DNA from: Poindextera sp036494815
Lineage (GTDB): Bacteria; Pseudomonadota; Alphaproteobacteria; Caulobacterales; Caulobacteraceae
NCBI GenBank assembly: GCA_036494815.1
Contig: DASXNV010000030.1
Span: 59,340 to 123,339, forward strand
Reading direction: 5' to 3'
Length of the DNA stretch: 64,000 bases
In this document: positions 25,559-34,205 of the stretch, piece by piece
Layout: each line of letters starts with the position of its first letter
How positions within the stretch are numbered: position 1 is the stretch's first letter
The notes under the pieces: generated by a model
The model's input: only the letters and a program-made list of their open reading frames with translations
What the model was told of the DNA's origin: nothing
Databases searched by the model: none
Made by a program: the position numbers and the translations under genes

Positions 25559-25795
25559 TCAGGATTGGGCGGCGGCCTTTTCGGCCTTCAGCGCTGCGAC
25601 TTCGTCACGCAGGGCCTGAAGCTCGGCCTTGAGCGCCTCGAACTCATCACGGCGCACCAGGTCCATCTCCGCCACCAGCCGGTCGGCCTGGGCGCGGAAG
25701 GCGGTTTTAGCCTCTTCGCCGGCGGCCTGGGCGAGGCCCATGGCCGCGGTGGACAGTTTGGCGAACTCGTCAAGGAAGGGGTTTTGCGTCTGCAT
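25559..25795 (-). CDS. ubiK: Accessory factor UbiK family protein
   Basis: A 78-residue helical protein. N-terminal NPFLDEFAKLSTAAMGLAQA is the membrane-interacting amphipathic helix, and the C-terminal VRRDEFEALKAELQALRDEV is a coiled coil; this matches the BMFP/UbiK family, a partner of the ubiquinone biosynthesis complex. I start at ATG 25795 (MQTQNPF) rather than 25813. It is divergent from lgt, a common arrangement in this group. Confidence 0.9.
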   Translation of the reverse strand: MQTQNPFLDEFAKLSTAAMGLAQAAGEEAKTAFRAQADRLVAEMDLVRRDEFEALKAELQALRDEVAALKAEKAAAQS

Positions 25796-25830
25796 GGGCC
25801 TCATATAGGGCAAACGAGCGGTAAATGCGA

Positions 25831-25857
25831 AGGGGCTCCCGCCGGACGAGAGCCCCT
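25831..25857. promoter_or_regulatory. Hairpin in the ubiK-lgt intergenic region
   Basis: AGGGGCTC (25831-25838) pairs with GAGCCCCT (25850-25857). It lies in a 96-base gap between two divergent genes, where a terminator is not expected, so it may be a leader structure of lgt or an upstream transcription block. Role unknown. Confidence 0.4.
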
Positions 25858-25891
25858 GCTAAACCCGGACCGTCCATAGCGAGGGTCGTCC

Positions 25892-26740
25892 GTGCCGTTT
25901 CCCAACTTCAACCCGGTTCTGCTGCAGCTCGGGCCCCTGGCCATCCGCTGGTACGCCCTGGCCTATATCGCCGGAATCCTGTTGGGCTGGCGTTATTGTT
26001 TGATGCTGATCCGCGATCAGCGCCTGTGGACACCGGGCCGACCGCCAGCCACCCAGATTCAGATCGACGACCTGGTGGTGTGGGTCACTCTGGGCGTCAT
26101 CCTCGGCGGACGGACCGGCTATGTGCTGTTCTATGGGCAAGGGCAGTTCAGCCAGGACTGGCTGGAAGTGTTCAAGCTTTGGCATGGCGGCATGTCGTTC
26201 CACGGCGGCTTCATCGGCGTCTGCCTCGCCGTGGCGCTGTTTTCGATCGTCAACCGCCTGGACATGCTGCGCCTGGGGGACCTGATCGCGCCCTGCGCGC
26301 CCATCGGCCTGTTCTTTGGCCGCATCGCCAACTTCATCAATGGCGAGCTGTGGGGGCGGCCGACCCATCTGCCTTGGGGAATCATCTTCCCCGGAGCCCC
26401 GGATCATCCTGCGGTTCCCCGCCATCCAAGCCAAATCTACGAAGCCGGACTGGAAGGTCTGGTCCTGTTCCTGTTGCTGCGTTGGGCCACACACGGCGGG
26501 CGCTGGCTACCGCGCCGGGGCGCCCTGACCGGCCTGTTCCTGCTGGGGTATGGCGTCGCCCGCATCTCGTTGGAGAATGTGCGAAATCCCGATTTGAACA
26601 TGCCGAACTTCCCCCTCGGCCTGACCATGGGCATGATCCTGTCGATCCCCATGGTCCTGACTGGCGTTTGGCTGATCTGGCGCTCGCGCAGGCCCGAAGC
26701 GCTGGCCGCCAGCGCCGAGCTGGAGCAACCGCAGGCTTGA
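25892..26740 (+). CDS. lgt: Prolipoprotein diacylglyceryl transferase
   Basis: Inner-membrane enzyme that transfers diacylglycerol from phosphatidylglycerol to the lipobox Cys. The 282 residues contain about seven spans and the Lgt signature GRIANFINGELWGRPT at about residue 147, with the essential HGGMSFHGGFIGV and GGRTGYVLFYG blocks. GTG start. It overlaps the next gene by TTGA. Relevant clients in this window include the lipoproteins at 29719 and 52806. Confidence 0.96.
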   Translation: MPFPNFNPVLLQLGPLAIRWYALAYIAGILLGWRYCLMLIRDQRLWTPGRPPATQIQIDDLVVWVTLGVILGGRTGYVLFYGQGQFSQDWLEVFKLWHGGMSFHGGFIGVCLAVALFSIVNRLDMLRLGDLIAPCAPIGLFFGRIANFINGELWGRPTHLPWGIIFPGAPDHPAVPRHPSQIYEAGLEGLVLFLLLRWATHGGRWLPRRGALTGLFLLGYGVARISLENVRNPDLNMPNFPLGLTMGMILSIPMVLTGVWLIWRSRRPEALAASAELEQPQA

Positions 26741-27822
26741 GCAAAAAGGCGATCAGTCTGAAAGCGCGGCTGGCGGAGCAGATCAGCGCCAGCGGGCCGC
26801 TGACCATCGCCCAGTTCATGACCGCCTGTCTGCACGACCCTCACGCCGGCTACTACGCCACCCGGCCAGCCCTAGGCGCGGAGGGTGATTTTATCACCGC
26901 GCCCCTTGTCTCGCAGATGTTCGGTGAATTGATCGGATTGTGGGCGGTGGAGACCTGGCGCGACCTTGGACGCCCATCCCCGTTCCACCTGATCGAGGCG
27001 GGGCCCGGCGATGGAACCTTGATGGCCGATCTGTTGCGGGCGGCCAAGCTCGATCCTGACTTTCTGGCCGCCGCCGACCTCTGGCTGATCGAAACCAGCC
27101 CACCCCTGGCCGCACGCCAGGCGGAGCGGTTGGCCGGCGCGCCGATCGCGCCCCGTTGGGCCCGTTCCCTGGCCGAGGTTCCCGAGGGCGCAGCCATGAT
27201 CCTGATCGCCAACGAGCTTCTGGACTGCCTGCCTGTGCGCCAATTCGTGCGCGTGACCGGCGGCTGGGCCGAGCGCATGGTTGGCCTGGATCAGGCCGGC
27301 GCCCTGGCCTTTGGCCTTGCCGCCTGCCCGCCGGGGGTGGTTGCCGCCCTGGACGCCGCGCCCGGCGACATCGTCGAATTGTCCGCCGCCCAGGCCGCCC
27401 TGGGGGCCGAGATCGGCGCCCGCCTCGCCAGGTTCGGCGGGGCGGGCCTTTTGATCGACTATGGCCGCGCACATTTCGAGACCGGCGACACCCTTCAGGC
27501 GCTCAAGCAGCATGAGAAGGTCGATCCCCTGGCCACGGCGGGCGAGGCCGATCTGACCGTCCACGCCGACTTCCCGGCCGTCGCCGCCGCCGCCAAAGCC
27601 GAAGGTGCGATGGCGGCGCTGCTCACCCAGGGGGAGTTGCTGCGCCGGCTGGGGATCGACGCCCGCGCCGCCGCCCTGTCCCGCGCCCGCCCGGACCAGG
27701 CGGCGATCCTGGCTCGCCAGCTCGCCCGCCTGACCGGCGACGACCAGATGGGGCGCCTGTTCAAGGCGCTTTGCCTTTATGCTCCAGGCCAGACGCCGCC
27801 CGCGTTCGAGACCAATTCATGA
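26737..27822 (+). CDS. MidA/NDUFAF7-type class I SAM-dependent methyltransferase
   Basis: A 361-residue protein of the DUF185 family, whose mitochondrial member NDUFAF7 dimethylates an arginine of complex I. Typical blocks: GPLTIAQFMTACLHDPHAGY, TAPLVSQMFGELIGLW, the SAM loop LIEAGPGDGTLMADLLRA (about residue 92), ANELLDCLPVRQF and DYGRAHFETGDTLQALKQHE. I start at TTG 26737, which shares bases with the lgt stop (TTGA), because the family N-terminus begins there. ATGA overlap with pgeF follows. Confidence 0.92.
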   Translation: MSKKAISLKARLAEQISASGPLTIAQFMTACLHDPHAGYYATRPALGAEGDFITAPLVSQMFGELIGLWAVETWRDLGRPSPFHLIEAGPGDGTLMADLLRAAKLDPDFLAAADLWLIETSPPLAARQAERLAGAPIAPRWARSLAEVPEGAAMILIANELLDCLPVRQFVRVTGGWAERMVGLDQAGALAFGLAACPPGVVAALDAAPGDIVELSAAQAALGAEIGARLARFGGAGLLIDYGRAHFETGDTLQALKQHEKVDPLATAGEADLTVHADFPAVAAAAKAEGAMAALLTQGELLRRLGIDARAAALSRARPDQAAILARQLARLTGDDQMGRLFKALCLYAPGQTPPAFETNS

Positions 27823-28592
27823 CCCTTGCTCCCCTGCAATCGCCCTTGCTGGCCAGCCTGGCCGGCGTGCGGCACGGCTTCTTCACTCGGCGTGGCGGCG
27901 CATCCGAAGGGATCTATGCCGGCCTCAATGTGGGACGCGGGTCCCGCGACGATCCAACGGCGGTGCGCGAGAACCGCACCCGGGCCGCAGCCTGGTTCGG
28001 TGTGGGCGAGCCGGCCCTGCTCTGCGCCTACCAGATCCATTCCGACATCGCCCACGTGGTGGACGGCGTCTGGAACCAGCCGACCCAGGCCGACGCCCTG
28101 GTTTCGGCCACGCCCGACCTGGTCTGCGGCGCCCTGTCAGCCGATTGCGCGCCGATCTTGATCGCCGATGCGCGGGCCAGGGTGGTGGCCAGCGCCCATG
28201 CCGGCTGGCGCGGCGCCCTGGGCGGGGTGGTGGCTTCGGCCGTCGAGGCGATGAAGGCCCTGGGGGCCGAGCCGTCGCGCATGATCGCCGCGGTGGGGCC
28301 GTGTATCGGCCCCCGGTCCTATGAAGTGGGGCTGGAGTTCCTCGACCGCTTCGAAGCCGAGTCGCCAGGGTCCGAACGATTCTTCGCCCCCGGCGTCAGC
28401 GCGGACAAGCGCCTGTTCGATTTGCCGGGGTTTGTGCTGACGCGCCTGAACGACGCAGGCGTGGCCAAGGCCGAATGGATCGGCGCCGACACCCTGGCCG
28501 ACGAAGCCGCCTTCTTCTCCAATCGCCGGGCGGTGTTGCGCGGGGACGGGGACTACGGCCGTCTGCTGTCGGCGATCATGCTGGAAGGTTAG
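27819..28592 (+). CDS. pgeF: Purine nucleoside phosphorylase/laccase-domain protein PgeF (YfiH)
   Basis: A 257-residue member of the YfiH/PgeF family, which removes misincorporated L-Ser from peptidoglycan precursors and in other members phosphorylyses purine nucleosides. Zinc ligands are visible in QIHSDIAHVV, the Cys of LSADCAPILIAD and the His of ASAHAGWRGALGGV; GPCIGPRSYEVG and the C-terminal FFSNRRA follow. ATG overlaps the preceding stop. Third gene of the lgt operon. Confidence 0.93.
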   Translation: MTLAPLQSPLLASLAGVRHGFFTRRGGASEGIYAGLNVGRGSRDDPTAVRENRTRAAAWFGVGEPALLCAYQIHSDIAHVVDGVWNQPTQADALVSATPDLVCGALSADCAPILIADARARVVASAHAGWRGALGGVVASAVEAMKALGAEPSRMIAAVGPCIGPRSYEVGLEFLDRFEAESPGSERFFAPGVSADKRLFDLPGFVLTRLNDAGVAKAEWIGADTLADEAAFFSNRRAVLRGDGDYGRLLSAIMLEG

Positions 28593-28667
28593 GCCCGCCG
28601 GGACTTGCCCCCGGGCGTGACCCTGATAGAAGCCCGGACGACTGACGCTCCCCGGACGGATCCGACC

Positions 28668-29603
28668 ATGAAGCTGCTCGCCGGCAACTCCAATCCCCAT
28701 TTGTCCGAAGCGATCGCAGACTATCTCGATCTGCCCCTGACCAAGGCCCAGGTTCGTCGGTTCCCGGACAATGAGGTATTCGTCATCATCGACGAAAACG
28801 TGCGCGGCGAGGACGTGTTCGTGGTCCAGTCGACCAGCTTCCCGGCCAATGACAATCTGATGGAGCTGCTGATCTGCATCGACGCCCTGACCCGGGCCTC
28901 GGCCAAGCGGATCACGGCGGTGATCCCCTATTTCGGCTATGCCCGGCAGGATCGAAAGACCGGCGGCCGCACGCCGATCTCGGCCAAGCTGGTGGCCAAT
29001 CTGATCACGCGCGCCGGCGCCGACCGGGTTTTGACCATGGACCTGCATGCCGGCCAGATTCAGGGCTTCTTCGATATTCCCACCGACAACCTGCTGGCCA
29101 CCCCGGTCCTGGCCGACGACATCCGGCTGCACTATCAGAAGACCGAAGAGCTGATGATCGTCTCGCCCGACGTGGGCGGGGTGGTGCGCGCCCGCGCCCT
29201 GGCCAAGCGGCTGAACGCGGACCTTGCCATTGTCGACAAGCGCCGGTCCGGCCCGGGCCAGAGCGAAGTGATGAATATCATCGGCGACGTGAGCAATCGC
29301 CGCTGCATCATGTTCGATGACATCGTCGACTCAGCCGGCACCTTGTGCAACGCCGCCCAGGCTCTGATCGAGCACGGCGCGACCGAGGTCGCGGCCTATG
29401 TGACTCATGGCGTTCTGTCCGGCGCCGCCACCGAGCGGGTGCAAAACTCGGTGCTGAAGGAACTGGTGGTCACCGATTCGATCGAGGCGGCCAATCCGGT
29501 GCAGACCTGTTCCAAGGTGCGCCTGGTCAGTGTCGCCCCGCTGATCGGCGAAGCCATCCGGCGCATCGCCAACGAAGAATCCGTCTCCAAGCTGTTCGAC
29601 TAA
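28668..29603 (+). CDS. prs: Ribose-phosphate pyrophosphokinase
   Basis: Makes PRPP from ribose-5-phosphate and ATP, feeding nucleotide, His and Trp synthesis (including Apt at 6552). The 311 residues show GNSNPHLSEAIADYL, RFPDNEVFVIIDENVRG, the catalytic-loop YFGYARQDRK, the Mg/PRPP signature VLTMDLHAGQIQGFFDIP and the PRPP-binding MFDDIVDSAGTLCNAA. ATG at 28668; upstream in-frame codons are non-family. Confidence 0.96.
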   Translation: MKLLAGNSNPHLSEAIADYLDLPLTKAQVRRFPDNEVFVIIDENVRGEDVFVVQSTSFPANDNLMELLICIDALTRASAKRITAVIPYFGYARQDRKTGGRTPISAKLVANLITRAGADRVLTMDLHAGQIQGFFDIPTDNLLATPVLADDIRLHYQKTEELMIVSPDVGGVVRARALAKRLNADLAIVDKRRSGPGQSEVMNIIGDVSNRRCIMFDDIVDSAGTLCNAAQALIEHGATEVAAYVTHGVLSGAATERVQNSVLKELVVTDSIEAANPVQTCSKVRLVSVAPLIGEAIRRIANEESVSKLFD

Positions 29604-29718
29604 AACACCTCCCCGACGCAACGATCGCGCGGGATGGGTCGTTATCGCCCAAGCGCCATATTGTGGTCGCCGGCGCGCCCTAGAGCGTGCCCATCCGTTC
29701 TATAAGGGGGAAACCGGC

Positions 29719-30777
29719 GTGTATCTCGCTCGTTCCAGGCGTTTTTTCGTATCAATCGCCGCCCTGTGCGCCACCGCCGCCCTGGCCGGCTGCAACACGC
29801 CAGCTCCGCCCCCACCCCCGCCACCGCCCCCGCCGCCGCCAGCCCCGGCGGCCTTGTCGCTGTCCTCGGCGGTGATCCAGAGCGCGGCGGCCTATCAGGC
29901 CTATATGGCCCGCGCTACGGCCATCAAGCCGGACTTCCAGAGCGGTCAGGACGTGGCCGACCGGCTCAAATCCGCCGAGAGCTACGACCCGGCGGCGCTG
30001 ACCCGCGGCGAGATCGCTTTCGCCGCCATCGCCGCCCTGCAAGACCCCGCCTTCGTCGCCGAGGTGCGCGGGTTCAGCATCGACCCCGCCGGCCGCCAGC
30101 AGATGACCAACACCATCGCCAGCGACCCCAACTATGTCGCCGCCTTCAAGAGCGCGCCCACCGCCGCGGGTCAGGCGATCGCGGCCCTGATGGGCCAGGG
30201 GCAGGCCCTGGAGTCTGAAGGAGAAGCGGTCAAGCAGTCAGCCTACGACCTGCAGCACCAGGCGTGGTCAAAGGAATTGGTCGCCAACCGCGACGAGCGC
30301 CTGCTGCTGGCCAAGACGGAGGCGACCAGCACGCCCCCGGCAAGCATCGACGACGCCAATCGTATGCAACAGGCCGCCACCGGCGCCGCACCGCTGATGA
30401 CCATGAACGCCATTGCGGCCACGCCGCCCTATCCGCCGGCGGTGGTCCGCGGCATGGCCATCGCCGCCCTGGCCCTGCTGGGCAATGCGGGAGACGAGAA
30501 CGCCGCCCTGACCGAGCCCCTGCTGGCCGATCCGCCGGACCAGACCTGCCTGACCATGGCCAAGCTGAACCTCTATCAGTGCCTTGCCGTGTCCAAGCCG
30601 CACTATGAGGATGTGTTCTGCCTTGGCCAGCATGTGATGATGGACACGGGCCAATGCGTCCGGATCGCGGCCGGGGCCGCTGCGCCGGTGGTCGCGCCGA
30701 TGCCGGTGTCCAAGACCGAAACCGCCTACGGCGCCAAGCCGAAGGCGGCGAGAAAGAAACATAAGCGGGCCGCCTGA
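29719..30777 (+). CDS. Poly-proline lipoprotein
   Basis: A 352-residue lipoprotein with lipobox LAGC at residues 22-25, then PAP and a run of twelve prolines (about 31-42), a long Ala-rich helical region, and a basic tail KPKAARKKHKRAA. Five later Cys residues in the 290-325 region (DQTCLTMAKLNLYQCLAV, VFCLGQH, GQCVRIA) suggest a disulfide-linked C-terminal domain. GTG start with AAGGGGG ahead. The proline run is a rigid spacer, as in cell-wall-spanning proteins; the basic tail could touch peptidoglycan. I do not recognise the family. Confidence 0.75.
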   Translation: MYLARSRRFFVSIAALCATAALAGCNTPAPPPPPPPPPPPPAPAALSLSSAVIQSAAAYQAYMARATAIKPDFQSGQDVADRLKSAESYDPAALTRGEIAFAAIAALQDPAFVAEVRGFSIDPAGRQQMTNTIASDPNYVAAFKSAPTAAGQAIAALMGQGQALESEGEAVKQSAYDLQHQAWSKELVANRDERLLLAKTEATSTPPASIDDANRMQQAATGAAPLMTMNAIAATPPYPPAVVRGMAIAALALLGNAGDENAALTEPLLADPPDQTCLTMAKLNLYQCLAVSKPHYEDVFCLGQHVMMDTGQCVRIAAGAAAPVVAPMPVSKTETAYGAKPKAARKKHKRAA

Positions 30778-30871
30778 TCCGGTCTCGATGGGCGCCGAAC
30801 GCGAAATGATGTCGGCGCCGTTGCTTCGCGGGCGGGAAGTGTGTATCTAGCGCCCCCTATTCATCCGACCC

Positions 30872-30897
30872 ACGCCGCGCGGACTTTTGCGCGGCGT
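30872..30897 (+). promoter_or_regulatory. Hairpin in the rplY leader
   Basis: ACGCCGCGC (30872-30880) pairs with GCGCGGCGT (30889-30897) around GGACTTTT, and is followed by TTCGTTTC. The stem ends 14 bases before the rplY ATG. It may be an attenuator or an autoregulatory leader, as ribosomal-protein mRNAs often have, or the end of upstream transcription. Role inferred from position only. Confidence 0.5.
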
Positions 30898-30911
30898 TTC
30901 GTTTCGAGAGC

Positions 30912-31523
30912 ATGGCCATGGCCGATATCGTCCTCAATGTCGAAGTCCGCGAACGCACTGGCACAGGCGGCGCGCGCGAAGTCCGCCGCGCCGGCAAGGT
31001 GCCCGGCGTGCTTTACGGCGGAACGCTTGAGCCAGTGGCCGTCGCGGTCCGCTCCAACGAGTTCCGCAAGGCGCTGCACTCGGGCAAGCTGCTCGGCCAC
31101 CGCGTGACCCTGAAATATGGCGACGAGACCCAACCGGTCATCGCCAAGGACGTCCAGTTCCATCCCGTGACGGATGAGCCGGTCCATTTCGACCTCTACC
31201 GGATCGATGCGCACCAGCTGATCAAGATCTCGGTCCCGGTTCACTTCAAGAACCACGAAGGCTCGCCCGGCCTGAAGCGCGGCGGCACGCTGAACGTGGC
31301 TGTGCACGAAGTCGAACTGATGGTGCCCGCCGACTCGATCCCCGAGGAACTGGTGGTCGACCTGACCGGTCTGGATATCGGGGCCGCCATTCGCGCCGCC
31401 GACCTGACCTTGCCCGCGGGCGCCAAGCTGTCGGCCCACGACCGCGACGCCACCGTCGCCTCGATCGCCACGTCTTCGGCCATGCAGTCGCTCGACGCCG
31501 ACGAAACCACCGAAGAAGCCTAA
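30912..31523 (+). CDS. rplY: 50S ribosomal protein L25 (CTC form)
   Basis: Long L25/CTC-type protein, 203 residues, binding 5S rRNA. The N-terminal L25 domain carries VREIRTGTGG-type residues (VEVRERTGTGGAREVRRAGK, VPGVLYGG) and the C-terminal CTC beta domain follows from about residue 100 (GTLNVAVHEVELMVPADSIP, LTLPAGAKLSA). ATG 30912 or the second in-frame ATG at 30918; family starts favour MADIVLNV at 30918. Followed by a terminator and pth, a conserved pairing. Confidence 0.95.
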   Translation: MAMADIVLNVEVRERTGTGGAREVRRAGKVPGVLYGGTLEPVAVAVRSNEFRKALHSGKLLGHRVTLKYGDETQPVIAKDVQFHPVTDEPVHFDLYRIDAHQLIKISVPVHFKNHEGSPGLKRGGTLNVAVHEVELMVPADSIPEELVVDLTGLDIGAAIRAADLTLPAGAKLSAHDRDATVASIATSSAMQSLDADETTEEA

Positions 31524-31531
31524 ACCTATAA

Positions 31532-31553
31532 GGCCCCTCCTCAAGGAGGGGCC
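31532..31553 (+). terminator. Hairpin between rplY and pth
   Basis: GGCCCCTCC pairs perfectly with GGAGGGGCC around a TCAA loop, eight bases past the rplY stop. The following bases CCTTG give no T-run, so it probably attenuates rather than stops transcription into pth. Confidence 0.65.
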
Positions 31554-31572
31554 CCTTGCCGGGAGACGCCGG

Positions 31573-32190
31573 ATGCTGATCCTGGCCGGCCTTGGCAATC
31601 CGGGCGCGAAATACGCGCACAATCGACACAATATCGGCTTTCTGGCGCTAAGCGCGATTGCTCAGCGCTGGCGCTTCGGGCCTGAGCGAGGGCGCTTTCA
31701 CAGCCTGGCCGCCGAAGGCGCGATCGATACGCCGAACGGCGCGGTCAAGGCCCTGCTGCTCAAGCCTCAGACCTTCTACAACGAGACCGGCCGCGCGGTG
31801 TCCGAGGCCATGAAGTTTTTCAAGCTCGCTCCGGCCGACGTGGTCGTCTTCTATGACGAGATCGACCTGGCGCCCGGCCGCTTCCGCATGAAGACCGGCG
31901 GCGGCGCCGCCGGCAACAACGGCATCCGCTCGATCACCGCCCATATCGGCGCAGAGTTTCGCCGCGCGCGCATGGGCACCGGCCATCCTGGCCATAAGGA
32001 CCGGGTGATGGGCCACGTACTCTCCGATTTCCACAAGGTCGAGCGCGACTGGGTCAATGCCCTGTGCAACGCCTGCGCCGACGCCCTGCCTCTGCTGGCC
32101 GCCGGCGAGGATGAGAAATATCAGGCCGAAGTCATGCGCCTGGCCCCTGCGGACAAGGCCGATCCGCGCCAAACCGCGCGCGGCGATTGA
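31573..32190 (+). CDS. pth: Peptidyl-tRNA hydrolase
   Basis: Releases peptides from prematurely dropped peptidyl-tRNA. The 205-residue protein has the Pth core LAGLGNPGAKYAHNRHNIGF with the catalytic His, KPQTFYNETGRAV, the Asp-containing YDEIDLAPGRFRMKTGGG and AGNNGIRSITAHIG. The C-terminal 20 residues are an extra polar tail. Conserved partner of rplY. Confidence 0.96.
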   Translation: MLILAGLGNPGAKYAHNRHNIGFLALSAIAQRWRFGPERGRFHSLAAEGAIDTPNGAVKALLLKPQTFYNETGRAVSEAMKFFKLAPADVVVFYDEIDLAPGRFRMKTGGGAAGNNGIRSITAHIGAEFRRARMGTGHPGHKDRVMGHVLSDFHKVERDWVNALCNACADALPLLAAGEDEKYQAEVMRLAPADKADPRQTARGD

Positions 32191-32241
32191 CCAATCTCGC
32201 ACCGCCGTGAAATAGGCGGGTGCGGCAACTTCGGAACGGCG

Positions 32242-32991
32242 ATGCTTTCACTAGCTCCTCTTGGCATTTTGGTGCTGATCTTCTCGATCGTCCTGTGCGT
32301 GCATGTGGTGCGCACTGGCCAGCCGATGTACTGGCTGTGGATCATTCTGGCGTTCCAGGGCATAGGCGGCCTGATCTACCTGATCACCGTCATCCTGCCG
32401 GAGCTGTCCGGGGGCAAGGCCGCCCGCCGTATCACCTCGACCGCCCGCGAGACCCTCGACCCCCAACGCGACTACCGGACTGCCAAGATCGCCTATGACG
32501 ACAGCCCGACCGTGGCCAACGCCATCAGGATGGCCAACGCCGCCGCCGGCCTGGGCCGCCACACGGAGGCCGAAAGCCTCTACGCCGCCGCGGCTCAGGG
32601 CGTGCACGCCGACGATCCCACGCTTCTGCTCGGCCGCGCCAACGCCCTGATCGAGCTTGGCCGGTTCGCCGAGGCTCTGCCCCTGCTCGACCGCCAGGCG
32701 GCGCTGGCCGACAAGGCCCTGCGCACGCCTCAGGCCGCCCTGGCCCAGGGCCGGGCCTATGAGGGCCTGGGGCGCCTCCCAGAGGCTCAGGAGGCCTATG
32801 AATTCGCCGCGGGCCGCCTGCCTGGCATGGAGGCCCTGGGCCGCTACGCCGCCTTCCTGGCCCGCGCCGGCCGCAGGGCCGAGGCGCAGGAGCAGCTTGA
32901 CGAGATCGACCGCCGGATCCGCAAGGCCGACCCCTATTTCCGCAAGGAGGCTCGCATCTGGCGTGACCTGGCGGCCCAGGCGATCGGTTAG
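32242..32991 (+). CDS. Membrane-anchored TPR protein
   Basis: A 249-residue protein. Two N-terminal spans (about residues 3-22 and 29-51) resemble the PLDc_N-like double helix found on some membrane-anchored proteins, followed by three or four TPR-like helices from about 85 to 240 (AAGLGRHTEAESLYAAAAQG, LGRFAEALPLLDRQA, GLGRLPEAQEAYEFAAG). Probably a scaffold facing the cytoplasm. It lies between pth and ychF in the same direction; no reaction is indicated. Confidence 0.75.
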   Translation: MLSLAPLGILVLIFSIVLCVHVVRTGQPMYWLWIILAFQGIGGLIYLITVILPELSGGKAARRITSTARETLDPQRDYRTAKIAYDDSPTVANAIRMANAAAGLGRHTEAESLYAAAAQGVHADDPTLLLGRANALIELGRFAEALPLLDRQAALADKALRTPQAALAQGRAYEGLGRLPEAQEAYEFAAGRLPGMEALGRYAAFLARAGRRAEAQEQLDEIDRRIRKADPYFRKEARIWRDLAAQAIG

Positions 32992-33085
32992 ACCGCACGC
33001 AAGACTGGCCTTCAGCCCCAGCCTTCGCCATAAGACCGCCTGACCCGGGCTCCAGGCCCTTTTGTTTCAAATCCCAGAGGACCCG

Positions 33086-34183
33086 ATGGCCCTAAAAGTC
33101 GCCATCGTCGGCCTGCCGAACGTCGGCAAGTCGACCCTGTTCAACGCCCTGACCCAGACGGCGGCGGCCCAGGCGGCCAACTATCCGTTCTGCACCATCG
33201 AACCCAATGTGGGCGACGTGGCCGTGCCCGAGCCCCGGCTGGAGGCCCTGGCCGCCATCGCCGGCTCGAAAGAGATCATTCCGGCGCGGATCAACTTCGT
33301 CGACGTGGCGGGCCTGGTGCGGGGCGCGTCCAAGGGCGAGGGCCTGGGCAACCAGTTCCTGGCCACCATCCGCGACTGCGACGCCGTGGCCTTCGTGGCC
33401 CGCTGCTTCGTCGACGATGACATCACCCATGTGGAAGGTCGCATCGATCCCATCTCCGACCTCGACATCATCGAGACCGAGCTGATGCTGGCCGATCTGG
33501 AAAGCCTGGAAAAGCGGGTGACCGGCCTGGAGAAGCGGGCCAAGGGCGGCGACAAGGAAAGCATCACCACCCTGCGCCTGGTCAAGCTGGCCTTGGCTCA
33601 GCTGAGCCAAGGCCGACCGGCCTTCACCGCCGACGTTCCCGCCGAGGACGACAAGGCCTGGCGCATGCTGCAGCTTTTGACCGCCAAACCGGCCCTCTAT
33701 GTCTGCAATGTGGACGAAGCCTCGGCCAAGGACGGCAACGCCTTTTCGGACCTCGTCGCCGAGCGGGCGGCCAAGGACGGCGCCGACAGCGTGGTCATCT
33801 CCGCCCAGATCGACAGCGAGATCGCGCTTCTGGCCGCGGACGAGCGCGCCGAATTCCTGGAGACCCTGGGACTGGAGGAGCCCGGCCTGAACCGGCTGAT
33901 CCGTCAGGCCTATCACCTGCTGGGCCTGCAGACCTATTTCACCGTGGGTCCCAAAGAAGCCCGCGCCTGGACCATCCATGTGGGCGACACCGCGCCGCAG
34001 AGCGCTGGGGTGATCCATACCGACTTCGAAAAAGGCTTCATCCGGGCTGAAACCATCGCCTACGATGACTATGTGCGATTGAAGGGCGAGGCGGGGGCCA
34101 GGGAGGCCGGTCGCATGCGCCTGGAAGGCAAGGAGTACGTCGTCCAGGACGGCGACGTCATGCACTTCCGGTTCAACACCTAG
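33086..34183 (+). CDS. ychF: Redox-regulated ATPase YchF
   Basis: Obg-family P-loop protein that prefers ATP and interacts with ribosomes. The 365 residues start with G1 IVGLPNVGKSTLFNALT, G3 in FVDVAGLVRGASKGEGLGNQ, the helical-hairpin coiled coil around residues 140-165, and the C-terminal TGS domain (QTYFTVGPKEARAWTI, YVVQDGDVMHFRFN). The ATG at 33086 with AGAGGAC upstream is preferred to the earlier TTG at 33062. Conserved order pth-ychF. Confidence 0.96.
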   Translation: MALKVAIVGLPNVGKSTLFNALTQTAAAQAANYPFCTIEPNVGDVAVPEPRLEALAAIAGSKEIIPARINFVDVAGLVRGASKGEGLGNQFLATIRDCDAVAFVARCFVDDDITHVEGRIDPISDLDIIETELMLADLESLEKRVTGLEKRAKGGDKESITTLRLVKLALAQLSQGRPAFTADVPAEDDKAWRMLQLLTAKPALYVCNVDEASAKDGNAFSDLVAERAAKDGADSVVISAQIDSEIALLAADERAEFLETLGLEEPGLNRLIRQAYHLLGLQTYFTVGPKEARAWTIHVGDTAPQSAGVIHTDFEKGFIRAETIAYDDYVRLKGEAGAREAGRMRLEGKEYVVQDGDVMHFRFNT

Positions 34184-34205
34184 CGGAAACAGCAAGGATC
34201 CCAGC

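Noticed and set aside
25825..27822. 665-codon frame suggesting an N-terminal extension of the MidA-type protein
   Set aside because: The first 304 codons are an out-of-phase reading of lgt; the family start is at TTG 26737.
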